Positions 1-8,983 are shown, counted from the stretch's first letter. The stretch is DNA of 64,000 nucleotides from Pseudomonas brassicacearum (GCF_003732265.1 NZ_MOBK01000001.1:992001-1056000), one strand, 5' to 3'. The notes: a model not told the origin generated them from the sequence alone. Translations and numbers: made by a program.

Positions 1-1472
1 CCCTCGGAGTTCTCCGGGGACAGGCTCTGATAGTCGTAACCGCGCACGCTCTGATCGCCACCGGCGAAGAACCGCAGCGACGGCGGGACTGAGCTGAAGC
101 CATTGGTGGCGCTGCCGCCCACCTGCACCCGGCCGAGAAAGCGGTGTTTGTCAAAAACCGTGGTCAAGCCTTTCACCAACGCAGTGCCATAGAGCAAATT
201 GCTGTCTGAGCCCAGGCCTTCTTTCGCCACTTTGGACTCGAATTGCAGGCGATAGCCGTTGTGCGGGTCAATGCGGTTGTCACTTTTCAGGTAGGAATAG
301 CTGACGCCGGGCATCAACAACGTACTCAAACCCGAGTCATCGCCCAAGGAATAATCCTCGCGCTGCCATTTCAACGACACCACGCGCTGCCAGCCGCTGG
401 GCAATTTGCTGTGCCATTCCGGGCCGAGGGTCAGCAGCTTGCTGTGGGTGTCGGTGCCGGCGATGTCTTCATTCTGGTAACCCCCGGCAAAGCGCAGTTT
501 GTCGGTCAGCGGCGGGTCCAGCGGGATGTCGTAGAACAGCCCGACGTTTTGCCGGGGCGCCGACAGCTCGGCTTCCCAGCCATAACTGTGCCCCTGCGGA
601 TTGACCCAGTGTCGGGTCCAGTTGGCTTTGACCCGGGGACCGACGTCCGTGGAATACCCCAGGCCCAGGCCCATGGTTCGCGGCTTGCGGGTTGCGAGTT
701 TGACGTCGACCGGGATCACATCGTTCTTGGACGCCGTCGGTGCCGCATCGACGCGCACACTTTCGAAATAGCCACTCGATTGCATGGCCTGGTTGAGTTC
801 CGCGATCAGTTCGGAGTCGTAAGGGGCGCCTTGCTTGAACGGCACCATGCGTTGCAGCAGGTCTTCGTCGAACGGCGAATCGCCTTCAAAGCTGACCTTG
901 CCCAGCGAATAGCGCGGACCGCTGTCGTAGATAAGCTCGATGTCGGCCACGCCAGCGCGCGGGTCCACCAGCAACTTCTGACTGGTGAAGTGGCCGCTGA
1001 AAAAGCCGAAGCGCGAAGCCTGATTCTGGATCAGGCGCTTGGCGTCTTCGTAGTGACCATGATTGAGCACGGCGCCGGTTTTCAGCGACGCGCCTTGGGG
1101 CACACGAAAGGATTTGAGGGAGGCCGCCGGGCCGTCGACGCGAATCGTGACATTGCGCAGGTGCACCGGCTCGCCGGGGTCGATGTTGAGCACCAGGCGC
1201 GGCGTCTTGCCGCCCTTCACATCGCTGTCGATCTGCGGCTGGTAATAACCCAAGGCCTGGGCGGCCTTGCGCGCCTGCTCCTCGGCGCCACGACTGAAGC
1301 GCAGCAACGCTTCTTCGTCACGATCGCCGAGGTTGCCGATATAGCCCTCTATATTGGCTTTCAGTTCATCGTTGGACGGTTTTATCCGCACATCCAATTC
1401 ACTTTGCGCCAGCGCCGCGCAGCTGGTGAACAGCATCAACGCGCCACTGGTAATTCGTCCTGGAAATTTCAT
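1..1472 (-). CDS. tamA: TamA, outer-membrane translocation and assembly module protein (partial, C-terminus outside window)
   Basis: Reading the minus strand from the ATG at 1472 gives an open frame to the window edge (about 490 codons, no stop). Residues 1-22 or so form a signal peptide ending ALAQ. POTRA-like repeats follow, then from about residue 260 an Omp85 beta-barrel beginning RKPRTMGLGLGYSTD. Near the edge lies FFAGGDQSVRGY, the conserved Omp85 L6-loop VRGY motif. TamA in the outer membrane works with inner-membrane TamB to insert autotransporters and other outer-membrane proteins; tamB would be expected beyond position 1. The VRGY loop and the POTRA number favour TamA over BamA. Confidence 0.88.
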   Translation of the reverse strand, partial: MKFPGRITSGALMLFTSCAALAQSELDVRIKPSNDELKANIEGYIGNLGDRDEEALLRFSRGAEEQARKAAQALGYYQPQIDSDVKGGKTPRLVLNIDPGEPVHLRNVTIRVDGPAASLKSFRVPQGASLKTGAVLNHGHYEDAKRLIQNQASRFGFFSGHFTSQKLLVDPRAGVADIELIYDSGPRYSLGKVSFEGDSPFDEDLLQRMVPFKQGAPYDSELIAELNQAMQSSGYFESVRVDAAPTASKNDVIPVDVKLATRKPRTMGLGLGYSTDVGPRVKANWTRHWVNPQGHSYGWEAELSAPRQNVGLFYDIPLDPPLTDKLRFAGGYQNEDIAGTDTHSKLLTLGPEWHSKLPSGWQRVVSLKWQREDYSLGDDSGLSTLLMPGVSYSYLKSDNRIDPHNGYRLQFESKVAKEGLGSDSNLLYGTALVKGLTTVFDKHRFLGRVQVGGSATNGFSSVPPSLRFFAGGDQSVRGYDYQSLSPENSE

Positions 1473-1538
1473 AGGCGCGGATGCTATCACGAGCTTGGGA
1501 GCGTGATAGAGCCTCGCTTGGCGTTAAAGTTCTACGGT

Positions 1539-2189
1539 TTATGCCGTTGCGGTTTGCAACACCTGCGGATTGGCGTGAAAAAACACGTGCTCGCGAATCG
1601 GTCCTACAGCGACCTCGCCAATTTCCTCATAACCCTGACGCTTATAGAACTCCAGATAGCGAGGATTCCCGGTGTCGAGGATCACGCCTTGGGAGGTCTC
1701 ATCGACGGCGCACCAGTTATGCACCGCTTGCAGCAGTTGTTCGCCGAAGTGTTTGCCCTGGAATTGCGGGTGAATCCCCAACAGCGGCAGCACGTGGACC
1801 GAGTCACTCGGCACGCAGGCTGCGACGGCGGCGTGGTAATCGAGGTAGCGGCGAGTGCAGCGAAAACCGGCGCTGAGCACCATGCGCAAACGCCAGGCCC
1901 AGCTTTCGGTGATGCCCAGGCGTCGTTGCGGCGGCGCGATCAGCGCGATGCCGATCAAACGGTCGTTGACCAGCAGACCGATGGCGGGCAAATCCTGAAG
2001 GAAATGCTGTTTGACCAGTTCGCGCACGGTGGCCCGTACCCGATGTTCATAACCGGGACGTTCGGCCTCGAACAGGTAACCGAAGGTCGGCTCGTGCCGG
2101 TAGGCGTGGTACAGCAGGGAGCGCGCTTCGTGGGCATAGCCGCTGTCGAGCATGTGAATGTCGGCGATGGCGGTCGAGGTTTCAGGCAT
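1539..2189 (-). CDS. GNAT-family N-acetyltransferase
   Basis: 216 aa, starting MPETSTAIAD with a GGGGAG ribosome site about 9 bases upstream. The C-terminal half shows the acetyl-CoA-binding GNAT pattern: a hydrophobic strand (VHVLPLLGIHPQFQGKHFG, equivalent to motif A Q/RxxGxG/A with a variant F-G) then a late LDTGNPRYLEFYKRQGYEEIG segment typical of motif B. The N-terminal half, HAYRHEPTFGYLFEAERPGY, resembles the small GNATs that act on unknown amines. Substrate cannot be told. It lies downstream of and on the same strand as no clear operon partner; tamA begins 67 bp further on. Confidence 0.75.
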   Translation of the reverse strand: MPETSTAIADIHMLDSGYAHEARSLLYHAYRHEPTFGYLFEAERPGYEHRVRATVRELVKQHFLQDLPAIGLLVNDRLIGIALIAPPQRRLGITESWAWRLRMVLSAGFRCTRRYLDYHAAVAACVPSDSVHVLPLLGIHPQFQGKHFGEQLLQAVHNWCAVDETSQGVILDTGNPRYLEFYKRQGYEEIGEVAVGPIREHVFFHANPQVLQTATA

Positions 2190-2300
2190 AACGGTTGATC
2201 TCCCCGGTACAGCTCAAATGGCTGTGCTCTTCTTGGTACGAGCCTATCGGTGCTGACACAGTTCCCTACTGATCGATATCAGTGTTGTCTGTGTTGATGC

Positions 2301-2327
2301 CATCGCCAGCAAGCTCGGCTCCCACAG
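2301..2327. repeat. Degenerate single REP element
   Basis: The stretch CATCGCCAGCAAGCTCGGCTCCCACAG is a diverged copy of the REP half-palindrome seen complete elsewhere in the window. The rest of the 2190-2482 gap between the GNAT gene and xthA shows nothing else I can name. An open frame running through it from 2282 into xthA is an N-terminal over-extension. Confidence 0.55.
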
Positions 2328-2482
2328 GTATAGACCAGACTCGGACGGTAGGCGTGAGACTGCTCGCGATGAGGCCCGCCGTGGCGATGAAACACCTACC
2401 GCCGAACACGAATCCCCTCACCCCACACTGGCCCGATTCCTACATGTCAGCTAGCATCGCCCTTTTGCCAGGACTGCCGACC

Positions 2483-3295
2483 ATGAAGATCGTCTCCTTC
2501 AACATCAACGGGCTGCGCGCTCGCCCGCATCAGCTGGCGGCGCTGATCGAAAAACACCAGCCAGACGTCATCGGCCTCCAGGAAACCAAGGTTCACGACG
2601 ACCAGTTCCCGCTGGCCGAGGTTCAGGCGCTGGGCTATCACGTTTATTTTCATGGGCAGAAAGGCCATTACGGCGTCGCCCTGCTCTCGCGCAAAGAACC
2701 GCTGGCCCTGCACAAAGGCTTCGCCACCGATGAAGAAGACGCTCAGCGCCGCTTCATCTGGGGCACGTTCGCCGATGCCAATGGCGTGCCGGTGACGATC
2801 ATGAACGGCTATTTCCCACAGGGCGAAAGCCGCGACCACCCGACCAAGTTCCCGGCCAAGGAACGCTTCTACAGCGACCTGCAGCAACTGCTGGAAAGCC
2901 AGTTCAGCAATGATCAACCGGTGGTCGTCATGGGTGACGTGAATATTTCCCCGGAAGACTGCGACATCGGCATCGGTCCGGACAACATGAAACGCTGGCT
3001 GAAAACCGGCAAGTGCAGCTTCCTGCCAGAAGAACGCGAATGGATGGCCCGCCTGAAAAACTGGGGCCTGGTGGACAGTTTCCGTCACTTGAACCCGGAC
3101 GTGGCCGACCGTTTCAGCTGGTTCGATTACCGTAGCCGTGGGTTTGAAGACGAGCCAAAGCGTGGGCTGCGCATCGACTTGATCATGGCGTCCCATGGCT
3201 TGTTGCCACGGGTCAAGGATGCGGGCGTGGATTACGACCTGCGCGGAATGGAAAAACCCTCCGATCATGCGCCGATCTGGCTGGAATTGAGCTGA
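2483..3295 (+). CDS. xthA: Exodeoxyribonuclease III
   Basis: 270 aa. This is the Mg-dependent AP endonuclease/3'-exonuclease of base-excision repair. Visible family motifs are [12 protein letters not shown] at the N-terminus, GLQETKV (metal-binding Glu), [21 protein letters not shown] (catalytic Asp/Asn) and the terminal [10 protein letters not shown] (catalytic His). I place the start at 2483 because MKIVSFNIN is the universal family N-terminus; the frame is open back to 2282, but those codons have no family match and cross a REP remnant. Monocistronic in appearance, followed by a REPIN. Confidence 0.95.
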   Translation: MKIVSFNINGLRARPHQLAALIEKHQPDVIGLQETKVHDDQFPLAEVQALGYHVYFHGQKGHYGVALLSRKEPLALHKGFATDEEDAQRRFIWGTFADANGVPVTIMNGYFPQGESRDHPTKFPAKERFYSDLQQLLESQFSNDQPVVVMGDVNISPEDCDIGIGPDNMKRWLKTGKCSFLPEEREWMARLKNWGLVDSFRHLNPDVADRFSWFDYRSRGFEDEPKRGLRIDLIMASHGLLPRVKDAGVDYDLRGMEKPSDHAPIWLELS

Positions 3296-3318
3296 TCTCA
3301 AGACATAAGAACTTCTAA

Positions 3319-3410
3319 TGTGGGAGCGGGCTTGCTGGCGAAAGCGGTGTGTTATGCGACTTTTATGTCGACTGATACGACACCTTCGCGAGCAAGCCCG
3401 CTCCCACATT
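3319..3410. repeat. REPIN (paired inverted REP elements)
   Basis: Two REP palindromes in inverted orientation. The left arm reads TGTGGGAGCGGGCTTGCTGG, the right arm TTCGCGAGCAAGCCCGCTCC, with about 40 bp of variable sequence between them. It lies just after xthA. Such elements are non-autonomous and mobilised by RAYT transposases in Pseudomonas; none is in the window. Confidence 0.9.
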
Positions 3411-3451
3411 AGATAACTGTCATCTTTCGGAAATCTTACTGACTTATTCTC

Positions 3452-3483
3452 CCCGCACTTTCTTTGGTTTTTTAAGGTGCGGG
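3452..3483 (+). promoter_or_regulatory. Inverted repeat enclosing the ribosome binding site of the PstS-OmpA gene
   Basis: CCCGCACTTT at 3452 can pair with AAGGTGCGGG at 3474-3483 (one mismatch), ending one base before the ATG at 3485. The AAGG in the right arm is the only purine-rich ribosome site in front of this start, so folding would hide it. The loop contains a T-run, so a leaky terminator is an alternative reading. Confidence 0.4.
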
Positions 3484-3484
3484 C

Positions 3485-4825
3485 ATGACGCTGCGCGTTT
3501 TGTTTCTATGGATGCTGTGCGCCGGCCTGCCCCTGACGGCATCGGCCGCTGATTTACCGACACCCGCCAATGGCCCGGTGCTGCGCATCCAGGGCTCCAA
3601 CACCATCGGCGCGGCCTTGGGCCCGGCGTTGGTCGAAGGGCTGTTGCGCGAACAGGGCCTGCTCAAGGTTCACCGCGAAGCACCGGACACCGCAAACGAA
3701 TTGCGCATCGTCGGCGAAACGCCTCAGGGCCGTCGCGTGGTGGTGGAAGTGGCGGCGCACGGTTCCAGCACTGGCTTCAGCGCGCTGAAAAATGCCACAG
3801 CCGACCTCGCCGCCTCCTCGCGTCCGATCAAGGACAGCGAAGTGGTGGACCTCGAACCCTTGGGCGACTTCAAAAGCCCCGACGCCGAGCAAGTCATCGC
3901 GATTGATGGCCTGGCGATCATCCTTCACCCGCAGAACCCACTGAACCAGCTCAACACCGAACAACTGGCGCGAATCTTCAGTGGCGAAGCCAAAACCTGG
4001 GAAGAACTCGGCGGCAGCGGTGGCGCGATTCATTTATATGCGCGGGATGACCAGTCGGGCACTTACGACACGTTCAAGGAACTGGTCCTCAGCCGTCGCG
4101 GGAAAACCCTGAACAGCGCCGCGAAACGCTTCGAATCCAGTGAGCAATTGTCCGATGCCGTCAGTCTCGACCCGCAGGGCATAGGTTTCATCGGCCTGCC
4201 CTATGTGCGCCAGGCCAAAGCCGTGGCGATCGTCGATGGCCAATCCCAGGCGATGCTGCCGCTCAATAGCCTGATCGCCACGGAAGACTATCCGTTGTCC
4301 CGCAGACTGTTTTTCTACCTGCCGCCCCATGGGAAAAATCCTTGGGCCGAGGCCTTGGCCGTGTTCACGCAAAGCAGCAAAGGCCAGGCGATTGTCGCGG
4401 CCAACGGTTTTATCGCCCAGACCGTCCAGGCCATCACGGTCACACCGAATGCGTTGATGCCCGAGGGCTATCAGGCACTCAGTCGTCATGCGCAGCGGCT
4501 GTCGGTGAATTTCCGTTTTGAAGAAGGCAGCGCGACGCTCGACAACAAGGCCCTGCAGGACCTGACGCGGGTGCTCGACTATATAAAGCAGCATGGCAAA
4601 ACCAACAGGGAGGTCACGCTGGTCGGCTTTGGCGATGCCAAGAGCGACCCGGCGCGCGCCGATCTGCTATCGAAGCTGCGGGCGATGGCGGTGCGGCGGG
4701 AACTGGTGAAAAGCGGCGTGGTGTTTCGGGAGATTCGCGGCTTTGGCGCCGAAATGCCGGTGGCGGCGAACAATGCGGATGAAGGGCGGATCAAGAATCG
4801 GCGGGTTGAGGTTTGGGTGTATTGA
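3485..4825 (+). CDS. PstS-like phosphate-binding domain fused to OmpA C-terminal domain
   Basis: 446 aa. Residues 1-21 are a signal peptide ending ASAA. Residues about 30-300 match the PstS-like periplasmic binding fold: LRIQGSNTIGAALGP, then ARIFSGEAKTWEELGG and YARDDQSGTYDTF, the SGT loop that binds the oxyanion. Residues about 340-446 are an OmpA/MotB peptidoglycan-binding domain: FRFEEGSATLD at its start and GRIKNRRVEVWVY at its end. The protein is thus probably a periplasmic oxyanion sensor anchored to peptidoglycan. No pstCAB or regulator gene lies beside it, so transport is unlikely to be its direct role. A RBS hairpin precedes the start. Confidence 0.8.
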   Translation: MTLRVLFLWMLCAGLPLTASAADLPTPANGPVLRIQGSNTIGAALGPALVEGLLREQGLLKVHREAPDTANELRIVGETPQGRRVVVEVAAHGSSTGFSALKNATADLAASSRPIKDSEVVDLEPLGDFKSPDAEQVIAIDGLAIILHPQNPLNQLNTEQLARIFSGEAKTWEELGGSGGAIHLYARDDQSGTYDTFKELVLSRRGKTLNSAAKRFESSEQLSDAVSLDPQGIGFIGLPYVRQAKAVAIVDGQSQAMLPLNSLIATEDYPLSRRLFFYLPPHGKNPWAEALAVFTQSSKGQAIVAANGFIAQTVQAITVTPNALMPEGYQALSRHAQRLSVNFRFEEGSATLDNKALQDLTRVLDYIKQHGKTNREVTLVGFGDAKSDPARADLLSKLRAMAVRRELVKSGVVFREIRGFGAEMPVAANNADEGRIKNRRVEVWVY

Positions 4826-4842
4826 GTTGAAATGCTGACCAA

Positions 4843-4950
4843 TGTGGCGGGGGAGCTTGCTCCCGCTGGGCTGCGAAGCGGCCCCTCTTATCCCGGTTAA
4901 AAGAAGAGGGACTGCTACGCAGTCCAACGGGAGCAAGCTCCCTCGCCACA
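4843..4950. repeat. REPIN of a second sequence class
   Basis: Inverted arms TGTGGCGGGGGAGCTTGCTC and GAGCAAGCTCCCTCGCCACA flank a variable centre. The core differs from the common GTGGGAGCGGGCTTGC type in this window. It sits between the convergent PstS-OmpA gene and the acyl-CoA dehydrogenase and may double as a terminator. Confidence 0.85.
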
Positions 4951-4965
4951 AAAGCCCACCTGGTC

Positions 4966-6195
4966 TTACTGCCCGCTACGCATCATCTCTTTCGGCACAT
5001 ATTTACCGATCTCGAACTTGCCGATCGCTGCGCGGTGCACTTCGTCCGGGCCGTCGGCCAGGCGCAGGGTGCGCTGCATGGCATACATGTAGGCCAGCGG
5101 GAAATCGTTGGAAACGCCTGCCCCACCGTGGATCTGGATCGCCCGATCGATAACGCGCAGGGCCACGTTTGGCGCGACCACTTTGATCTGCGCGATTTCG
5201 CTCTTCGCCACCTTGTTGCCCACGGTGTCCATCATGTACGCCGCTTTCAGTGTCAGCAGGCGTGCCATGTCGATTTCCATCCGCGAATCGGCGATCTTGT
5301 CGATGTTGCCGCCCAGACGCGCCAAAGGCTTACCAAACGCGGTACGGCTGACCGAACGCTTGCACATCAATTCCAGCGCCCGTTCCGCCATGCCGATCGA
5401 CCGCATGCAGTGGTGAATCCGGCCTGGGCCAAGACGACCCTGAGCGATTTCGAAGCCGCGTCCTTCGCCCAAAAGGACGTTTTCGTAGGGCACGCGGACG
5501 TTTTCGAACAGCACTTCGGCGTGGCCGTGCGGCGCATCGTCATAACCAAACACCGGCAACGGACGCACGATCTTCACGCCCGGGGTATCCACCGGCACCA
5601 GGATCATCGAGTGCTGAGCGTGGCGCGGCGCATCCGGATCGCTCAGGCCCATGAAGATCAGAATCTTGCAGCGTGGATCGCAGGCGCCAGAGGTCCACCA
5701 CTTCTTGCCGTTGATGACCCACTGATCGCCATCACGCACGGCGCGGGCGGCCATGTTGGTGGCGTCGGAGGAAGCCACGTCCGGCTCGGTCATGGCGAAT
5801 GCCGAGCGGATCTCGCCGCGCAACAGCGGTTCGAGCCAGCGTTGTTTCTGTTCTTCGTTGGCATAGCGCACCAACACTTCCATGTTGCCGGTGTCTGGCG
5901 CGGAGCAGTTGAACGGCTCCGGACCCAGCAATGAGCGGCCCATAATTTCGGCCAGCGGCGCGTATTCGAGGTTGGTCAGGCCGGCGCCGAGTTCGGACTC
6001 AGGCAAAAACAAATTCCACAGGCCTTCGGCCTTGGCCTTGAGTTTGAGCTCTTCCATGATTGCGGTCGGCTGCCAGCGATCGCCTTCGGCAACCTGGCGT
6101 TCGAACACCGCCTCGGCGGGATAAACGTAAGTGTCCATGAACGCGGTCACGCGCTCACGCAGTTCCTGAACCTTGGGCGAATAAGCGAAATCCAT
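4966..6195 (-). CDS. Acyl-CoA dehydrogenase (ACAD10/11-like)
   Basis: About 409 aa, an FAD-dependent enzyme that puts an alpha-beta double bond into an acyl-CoA. Family landmarks: [16 protein letters not shown] (FAD/substrate loop), [38 protein letters not shown] and [18 protein letters not shown] at the C-terminus. The DGPDEVHR ending is typical of the ACAD10/11-like bacterial group rather than MCAD or IVD. The start is chosen at 6195 (MDFAYS) because AAGAAGG lies nine bases upstream; an ATG two codons earlier at 6201 is possible. It is divergent from a LysR gene that probably regulates it. Substrate unknown. Confidence 0.85.
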   Translation of the reverse strand: MDFAYSPKVQELRERVTAFMDTYVYPAEAVFERQVAEGDRWQPTAIMEELKLKAKAEGLWNLFLPESELGAGLTNLEYAPLAEIMGRSLLGPEPFNCSAPDTGNMEVLVRYANEEQKQRWLEPLLRGEIRSAFAMTEPDVASSDATNMAARAVRDGDQWVINGKKWWTSGACDPRCKILIFMGLSDPDAPRHAQHSMILVPVDTPGVKIVRPLPVFGYDDAPHGHAEVLFENVRVPYENVLLGEGRGFEIAQGRLGPGRIHHCMRSIGMAERALELMCKRSVSRTAFGKPLARLGGNIDKIADSRMEIDMARLLTLKAAYMMDTVGNKVAKSEIAQIKVVAPNVALRVIDRAIQIHGGAGVSNDFPLAYMYAMQRTLRLADGPDEVHRAAIGKFEIGKYVPKEMMRSGQ

Positions 6196-6296
6196 GAGCA
6201 TTTACCTTCTTGGGCAGAGGTTGTTTTTGGTCATGTATCGATGCTAGAACAGCGTTGATAATTTACCTAGCCTATTCTCGGCGTGTATTAACATTC

Positions 6297-6320
6297 ATCA
6301 CCGATATATGATCGGGTGAT
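6297..6320. promoter_or_regulatory. Candidate LysR operator
   Basis: ATCACCGAT-ATATG-ATCGGGTGAT is an imperfect dyad in the 150-bp gap between the divergent acyl-CoA dehydrogenase and LysR genes, 29 bp before the LysR start. Position and dyad form suit an autoregulatory LysR site. Confidence 0.4.
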
Positions 6321-6348
6321 TGAGAACCAACAATAAGAGTGCAGCGCA

Positions 6349-7278
6349 ATGAATCTGAGCAAGGTCGACCTCAACCTTTTCATCGTCTTCGACGCGATCT
6401 ACACCGAAGCCAACCTGACCCGCGCCGGGCAGATTGTCGGCATTACCCAGCCAGCGGTCTCGAACGCTCTGGCTCGCCTGCGCGAGACCTTCAACGATCC
6501 GTTGTTTGTGCGCACCGCTCAAGGCATGGTGCCGACGCCCATGGCCCAAAACATCATCGGCCCGGTGCGTAACGCCCTCTCCCTGTTGCGGGTGTCAGTG
6601 CAGGAAAGCCGCATTTTCAACCCGCTGCAAGCGGTAAAGACCTACCGCATCAGCATGACCGACCTCACCGAAGCGGTGATCCTGCCGCCACTGTTCCAGC
6701 GCCTGCGACGCCTGGCGCCAACAGTGATTATCGAAAGCTTTCTGTCCAAACGCCGCGAAACCACCAAGGAACTGGCGGCTGGCCGTCTCGATTTCGCCGT
6801 GGATGCGCCGCTTAATACCGATCCACAAGTGCGTCACGTCAAGTTGATGGAAGACCGTTACGTGTGTGCCATGCGCAAGGGCCATCCGCTGGCGGGCAAA
6901 GAGAAATTCACCCTCGATGATTACCTGTCGCTGACCCACATTCATATTTCCAGCCGTCGCAGTGGTCTGGGCCATGTCGACCTGGCACTGGGGAAAATGG
7001 GTATTCAGCGCAAGATCGCCCTGCGCTCCCAGCATTACCTGATGGCCTCGCAAGTGTTGCAGCAGACCGACATGGTCATGACCGTGCCGGAGCGCTTTGC
7101 CCGACGCAATGACTTGCACGCCTTCAGCTTGCCGGTCAACGACGTGCCGCCAGTGGAAACTCACCTTTACTGGCACGAAAGCACCGACCAGGACCCGGCG
7201 AACCGCTGGATGCGCGAGCAGATGATCGAGTTGTGCCAGCAGGTGACTGCACATGAGAAGAAGCTTGAAAAGGTGTAG
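6349..7278 (+). CDS. LysR-family transcriptional regulator
   Basis: 309 aa. The N-terminal helix-turn-helix is clear: LNLFIVFDAIYTEANLTRAG then ITQPAVSNALARLRETF and DPLFVRTAQGMVPTP. The remainder is the two-lobed LysR co-inducer domain. The N-terminus resembles the NodD/LeuO-like subgroup (DLNLL..F..i). It is divergent from the acyl-CoA dehydrogenase at 4966-6195, with a dyad between them, so that gene is the likely target. The inducer is not predictable. Confidence 0.88.
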   Translation: MNLSKVDLNLFIVFDAIYTEANLTRAGQIVGITQPAVSNALARLRETFNDPLFVRTAQGMVPTPMAQNIIGPVRNALSLLRVSVQESRIFNPLQAVKTYRISMTDLTEAVILPPLFQRLRRLAPTVIIESFLSKRRETTKELAAGRLDFAVDAPLNTDPQVRHVKLMEDRYVCAMRKGHPLAGKEKFTLDDYLSLTHIHISSRRSGLGHVDLALGKMGIQRKIALRSQHYLMASQVLQQTDMVMTVPERFARRNDLHAFSLPVNDVPPVETHLYWHESTDQDPANRWMREQMIELCQQVTAHEKKLEKV

Positions 7279-7294
7279 GACTTAATACCGAGGT

Positions 7295-7400
7295 GCTCCC
7301 ATCGCGAGCAGGCTCACTCCTACATGGGATCTGCAGTGAATAGAAAATCCATGTCGGTGCAGAGATCTCCTGTAGAGGTGAGCCTGCTCGCGATGGGGCC
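7295..7400. repeat. REPIN, TGTAGGAGTGAGCCTGCTCGCGA class
   Basis: Inverted arms ATCGCGAGCAGGCTCACTCC and GAGGTGAGCCTGCTCGCGAT are separated by about 45 bp. It lies between the LysR gene and the liuR promoter. Confidence 0.8.
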
Positions 7401-7427
7401 AGTAATGACACAGAAGATCCCAGCCCC

Positions 7428-7443
7428 TTGACGTAAACGTCAA
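7428..7443. promoter_or_regulatory. LiuR operator upstream of liuR
   Basis: TTGACGTAAACGTCAA, an almost perfect palindrome 42 bp before liuR. It shares the ACGT-N2-ACGT core with two sites in front of liuA. MerR-family LiuR is known in gammaproteobacteria to bind such sites; this copy implies autoregulation. Confidence 0.8.
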
Positions 7444-7485
7444 CCTGCCATTAGCTTAGCGCCATGACCTTTTTCGAGCGCTTCC

Positions 7486-7887
7486 ATGAGCAGCCAGACC
7501 TATAGCATTTCCGACCTCGCCCGCGAGCTCGACATCACGACGCGGGCCATTCGCTTTTATGAAGAGCAAGGCCTGCTCAGCCCCGAGCGTCGCGGCCAGG
7601 AACGTATCTACTCGCCCCGCGACAAGGTCAGCCTGAAGTTGATCCTTCGCGGCAAGCGCATCGGCTTCTCCCTGGCCGAGTGCCGCGAGTTGATCGAGCT
7701 GTATGACCCCACCGGCGGCAATCAGAAACAACTGCAAACCATGTTGAGCAAGATCGCCGAACGCCGCGAACAGCTGGAACAGCAGATGCTCGACATCGAG
7801 CAGATGAAGCTGGAACTGGACACCGCGCAGGAACGCTGCACTCAGGCGCTGGAACAGACCATTCAGAACCAGAAGGTCATTCAGTAA
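7486..7887 (+). CDS. liuR: LiuR, MerR-family regulator of leucine/isovalerate degradation
   Basis: 133 aa. The MerR winged helix is at residues 6-75 (YSISDLARELDITTRAIRFYEEQGLLSP, RIYSPRD, LILRGKRIGFSLAECRELIELYD), followed by a long Gln/Glu-rich coiled coil to the C-terminus. It lacks the cysteines of metal-sensing MerR proteins. Placement before liuE and near liuABCD, together with the palindromes, supports LiuR. A REPIN separates it from liuE, but nothing prevents read-through. Confidence 0.88.
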   Translation: MSSQTYSISDLARELDITTRAIRFYEEQGLLSPERRGQERIYSPRDKVSLKLILRGKRIGFSLAECRELIELYDPTGGNQKQLQTMLSKIAERREQLEQQMLDIEQMKLELDTAQERCTQALEQTIQNQKVIQ

Positions 7888-7903
7888 CCACACGAGGATC
7901 TAG

Positions 7904-7994
7904 TGTGGGAGCGGGCTTGCTCGCGAAAGTGGTCTATCAGTCAACATAGATGTTGAATGTAAGTCCGCTTTCGCGAGCAAGCCCGCTCCCACAT
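7904..7994. repeat. REPIN between liuR and liuE
   Basis: Arms TGTGGGAGCGGGCTTGCTCG and CGAGCAAGCCCGCTCCCACA in inverted orientation. It occupies nearly the whole gap between two same-strand genes, so it may shape the liuRE transcript (mRNA end protection or partial termination). Confidence 0.9.
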
Positions 7995-8031
7995 TAGAAT
8001 GATGTTCGCCCATAACAACAGGTCGATTCCC

Positions 8032-8931
8032 ATGTCTCTACCCACCCACGTACGCATGGTCGAAGTCGGCCCCCGCGACGGTCTGCAAAACGAAGCCCAG
8101 CCGATCAGCGTTGCCGACAAGGTTCAACTGGTCGATGCCCTGACCGCCGCCGGCCTGGGCTATATAGAAGTCGGCAGTTTCGTTTCCCCCAAATGGGTGC
8201 CGCAAATGGCCGGTTCCGCTGAGGTCTTCGCGCAAATCCAGCGCAAACCCGGCGTGACCTATGGCGCGCTCGCCCCCAACCTGCGCGGGTTTGAAGATGC
8301 GATGGCGGCCGGGGTCAAGGAAGTCGCGGTGTTCGCCGCCGCGTCTGAAGCTTTCTCGCAACGCAATATCAACTGCTCGATCAGCGAAAGCCTGGAGCGT
8401 TTCGTGCCGATCATGGACGCCGCCAAACAACATGGCGTGAGCGTGCGCGGTTACGTGTCCTGTGTGCTGGGTTGCCCTTACGAAGGTAACGTCGCCCCCG
8501 AGCAAGTTGCCTTGGTGGCACGCGAGCTCTACGCCATGGGCTGCTACGAAGTATCGCTGGGCGACACGATTGGCACGGGCACCGCTGGCGCCACGCGCAA
8601 GATGTTCGAAGTGGTCGCGGCCGACGTGCCCCGTGAAAAACTCGCCGGGCACTTCCACGACACCTACGGCCAGGCCATGGCCAATATCTACGCCAGCCTG
8701 CTGGAAGGAATCTCGGTGTTCGACAGCTCCATCGCCGGCCTCGGCGGCTGCCCCTACGCCAAGGGCGCCAGCGGTAACGTTGCCACAGAAGACGTGGTTT
8801 ACCTGCTCAATGGCCTGGGCATCGAGACCGGTATCGACCTGGATGCATTGATCCTGGCCGGCCAACAGATTTGCACGGTGCTGGGGCGTCCAACCGGTTC
8901 GCGCGTGGCCAAGGCTCGTAGCGCCCAGTGA
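8032..8931 (+). CDS. liuE: Hydroxymethylglutaryl-CoA lyase
   Basis: 299 aa; also called mvaB. It splits HMG-CoA into acetyl-CoA and acetoacetate, the last step of leucine degradation. Visible motifs: VEVGPRDGLQNE (divalent metal Asp, catalytic Arg), VRGYVSCVLGCPYEG, VSLGDTIGTGTAG, GHFHDTYGQAMANIYAS (metal His) and the family signature GLGGCPYAKGASGNVATED with the active-site Cys. I start at ATG 8032 (MSLPTHVRM); upstream in-frame codons from 7999 run into the REPIN. Confidence 0.95.
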   Translation: MSLPTHVRMVEVGPRDGLQNEAQPISVADKVQLVDALTAAGLGYIEVGSFVSPKWVPQMAGSAEVFAQIQRKPGVTYGALAPNLRGFEDAMAAGVKEVAVFAAASEAFSQRNINCSISESLERFVPIMDAAKQHGVSVRGYVSCVLGCPYEGNVAPEQVALVARELYAMGCYEVSLGDTIGTGTAGATRKMFEVVAADVPREKLAGHFHDTYGQAMANIYASLLEGISVFDSSIAGLGGCPYAKGASGNVATEDVVYLLNGLGIETGIDLDALILAGQQICTVLGRPTGSRVAKARSAQ

Positions 8932-8942
8932 GTGTGTCCGGG

Positions 8943-8983
8943 TGTTACCGCGCGGACACAAAGGTGGGCGCGAGCGAGTAACA
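8943..8983. promoter_or_regulatory. Candidate CbrB upstream activating sequence
   Basis: TGTTAC at 8943-8948 and its inverse GTAACA at 8978-8983, 83-123 bp upstream of a sigma-54 promoter. CbrB activates the crc sRNA promoters from upstream inverted half-sites of this kind. The exact spacing required is not something I can verify. Confidence 0.45.

Noticed and set aside
243..2198. Plus-strand 651-codon frame
   Set aside because: It is antisense to tamA and the GNAT gene, both of which show clear protein motifs on the minus strand; high-GC DNA commonly leaves such shadow frames open.
2282..2482. N-terminal extension of exonuclease III
   Set aside because: Not part of the family, crosses a degenerate REP, and a normal ATG with the conserved MKIVSFNIN start follows at 2483.
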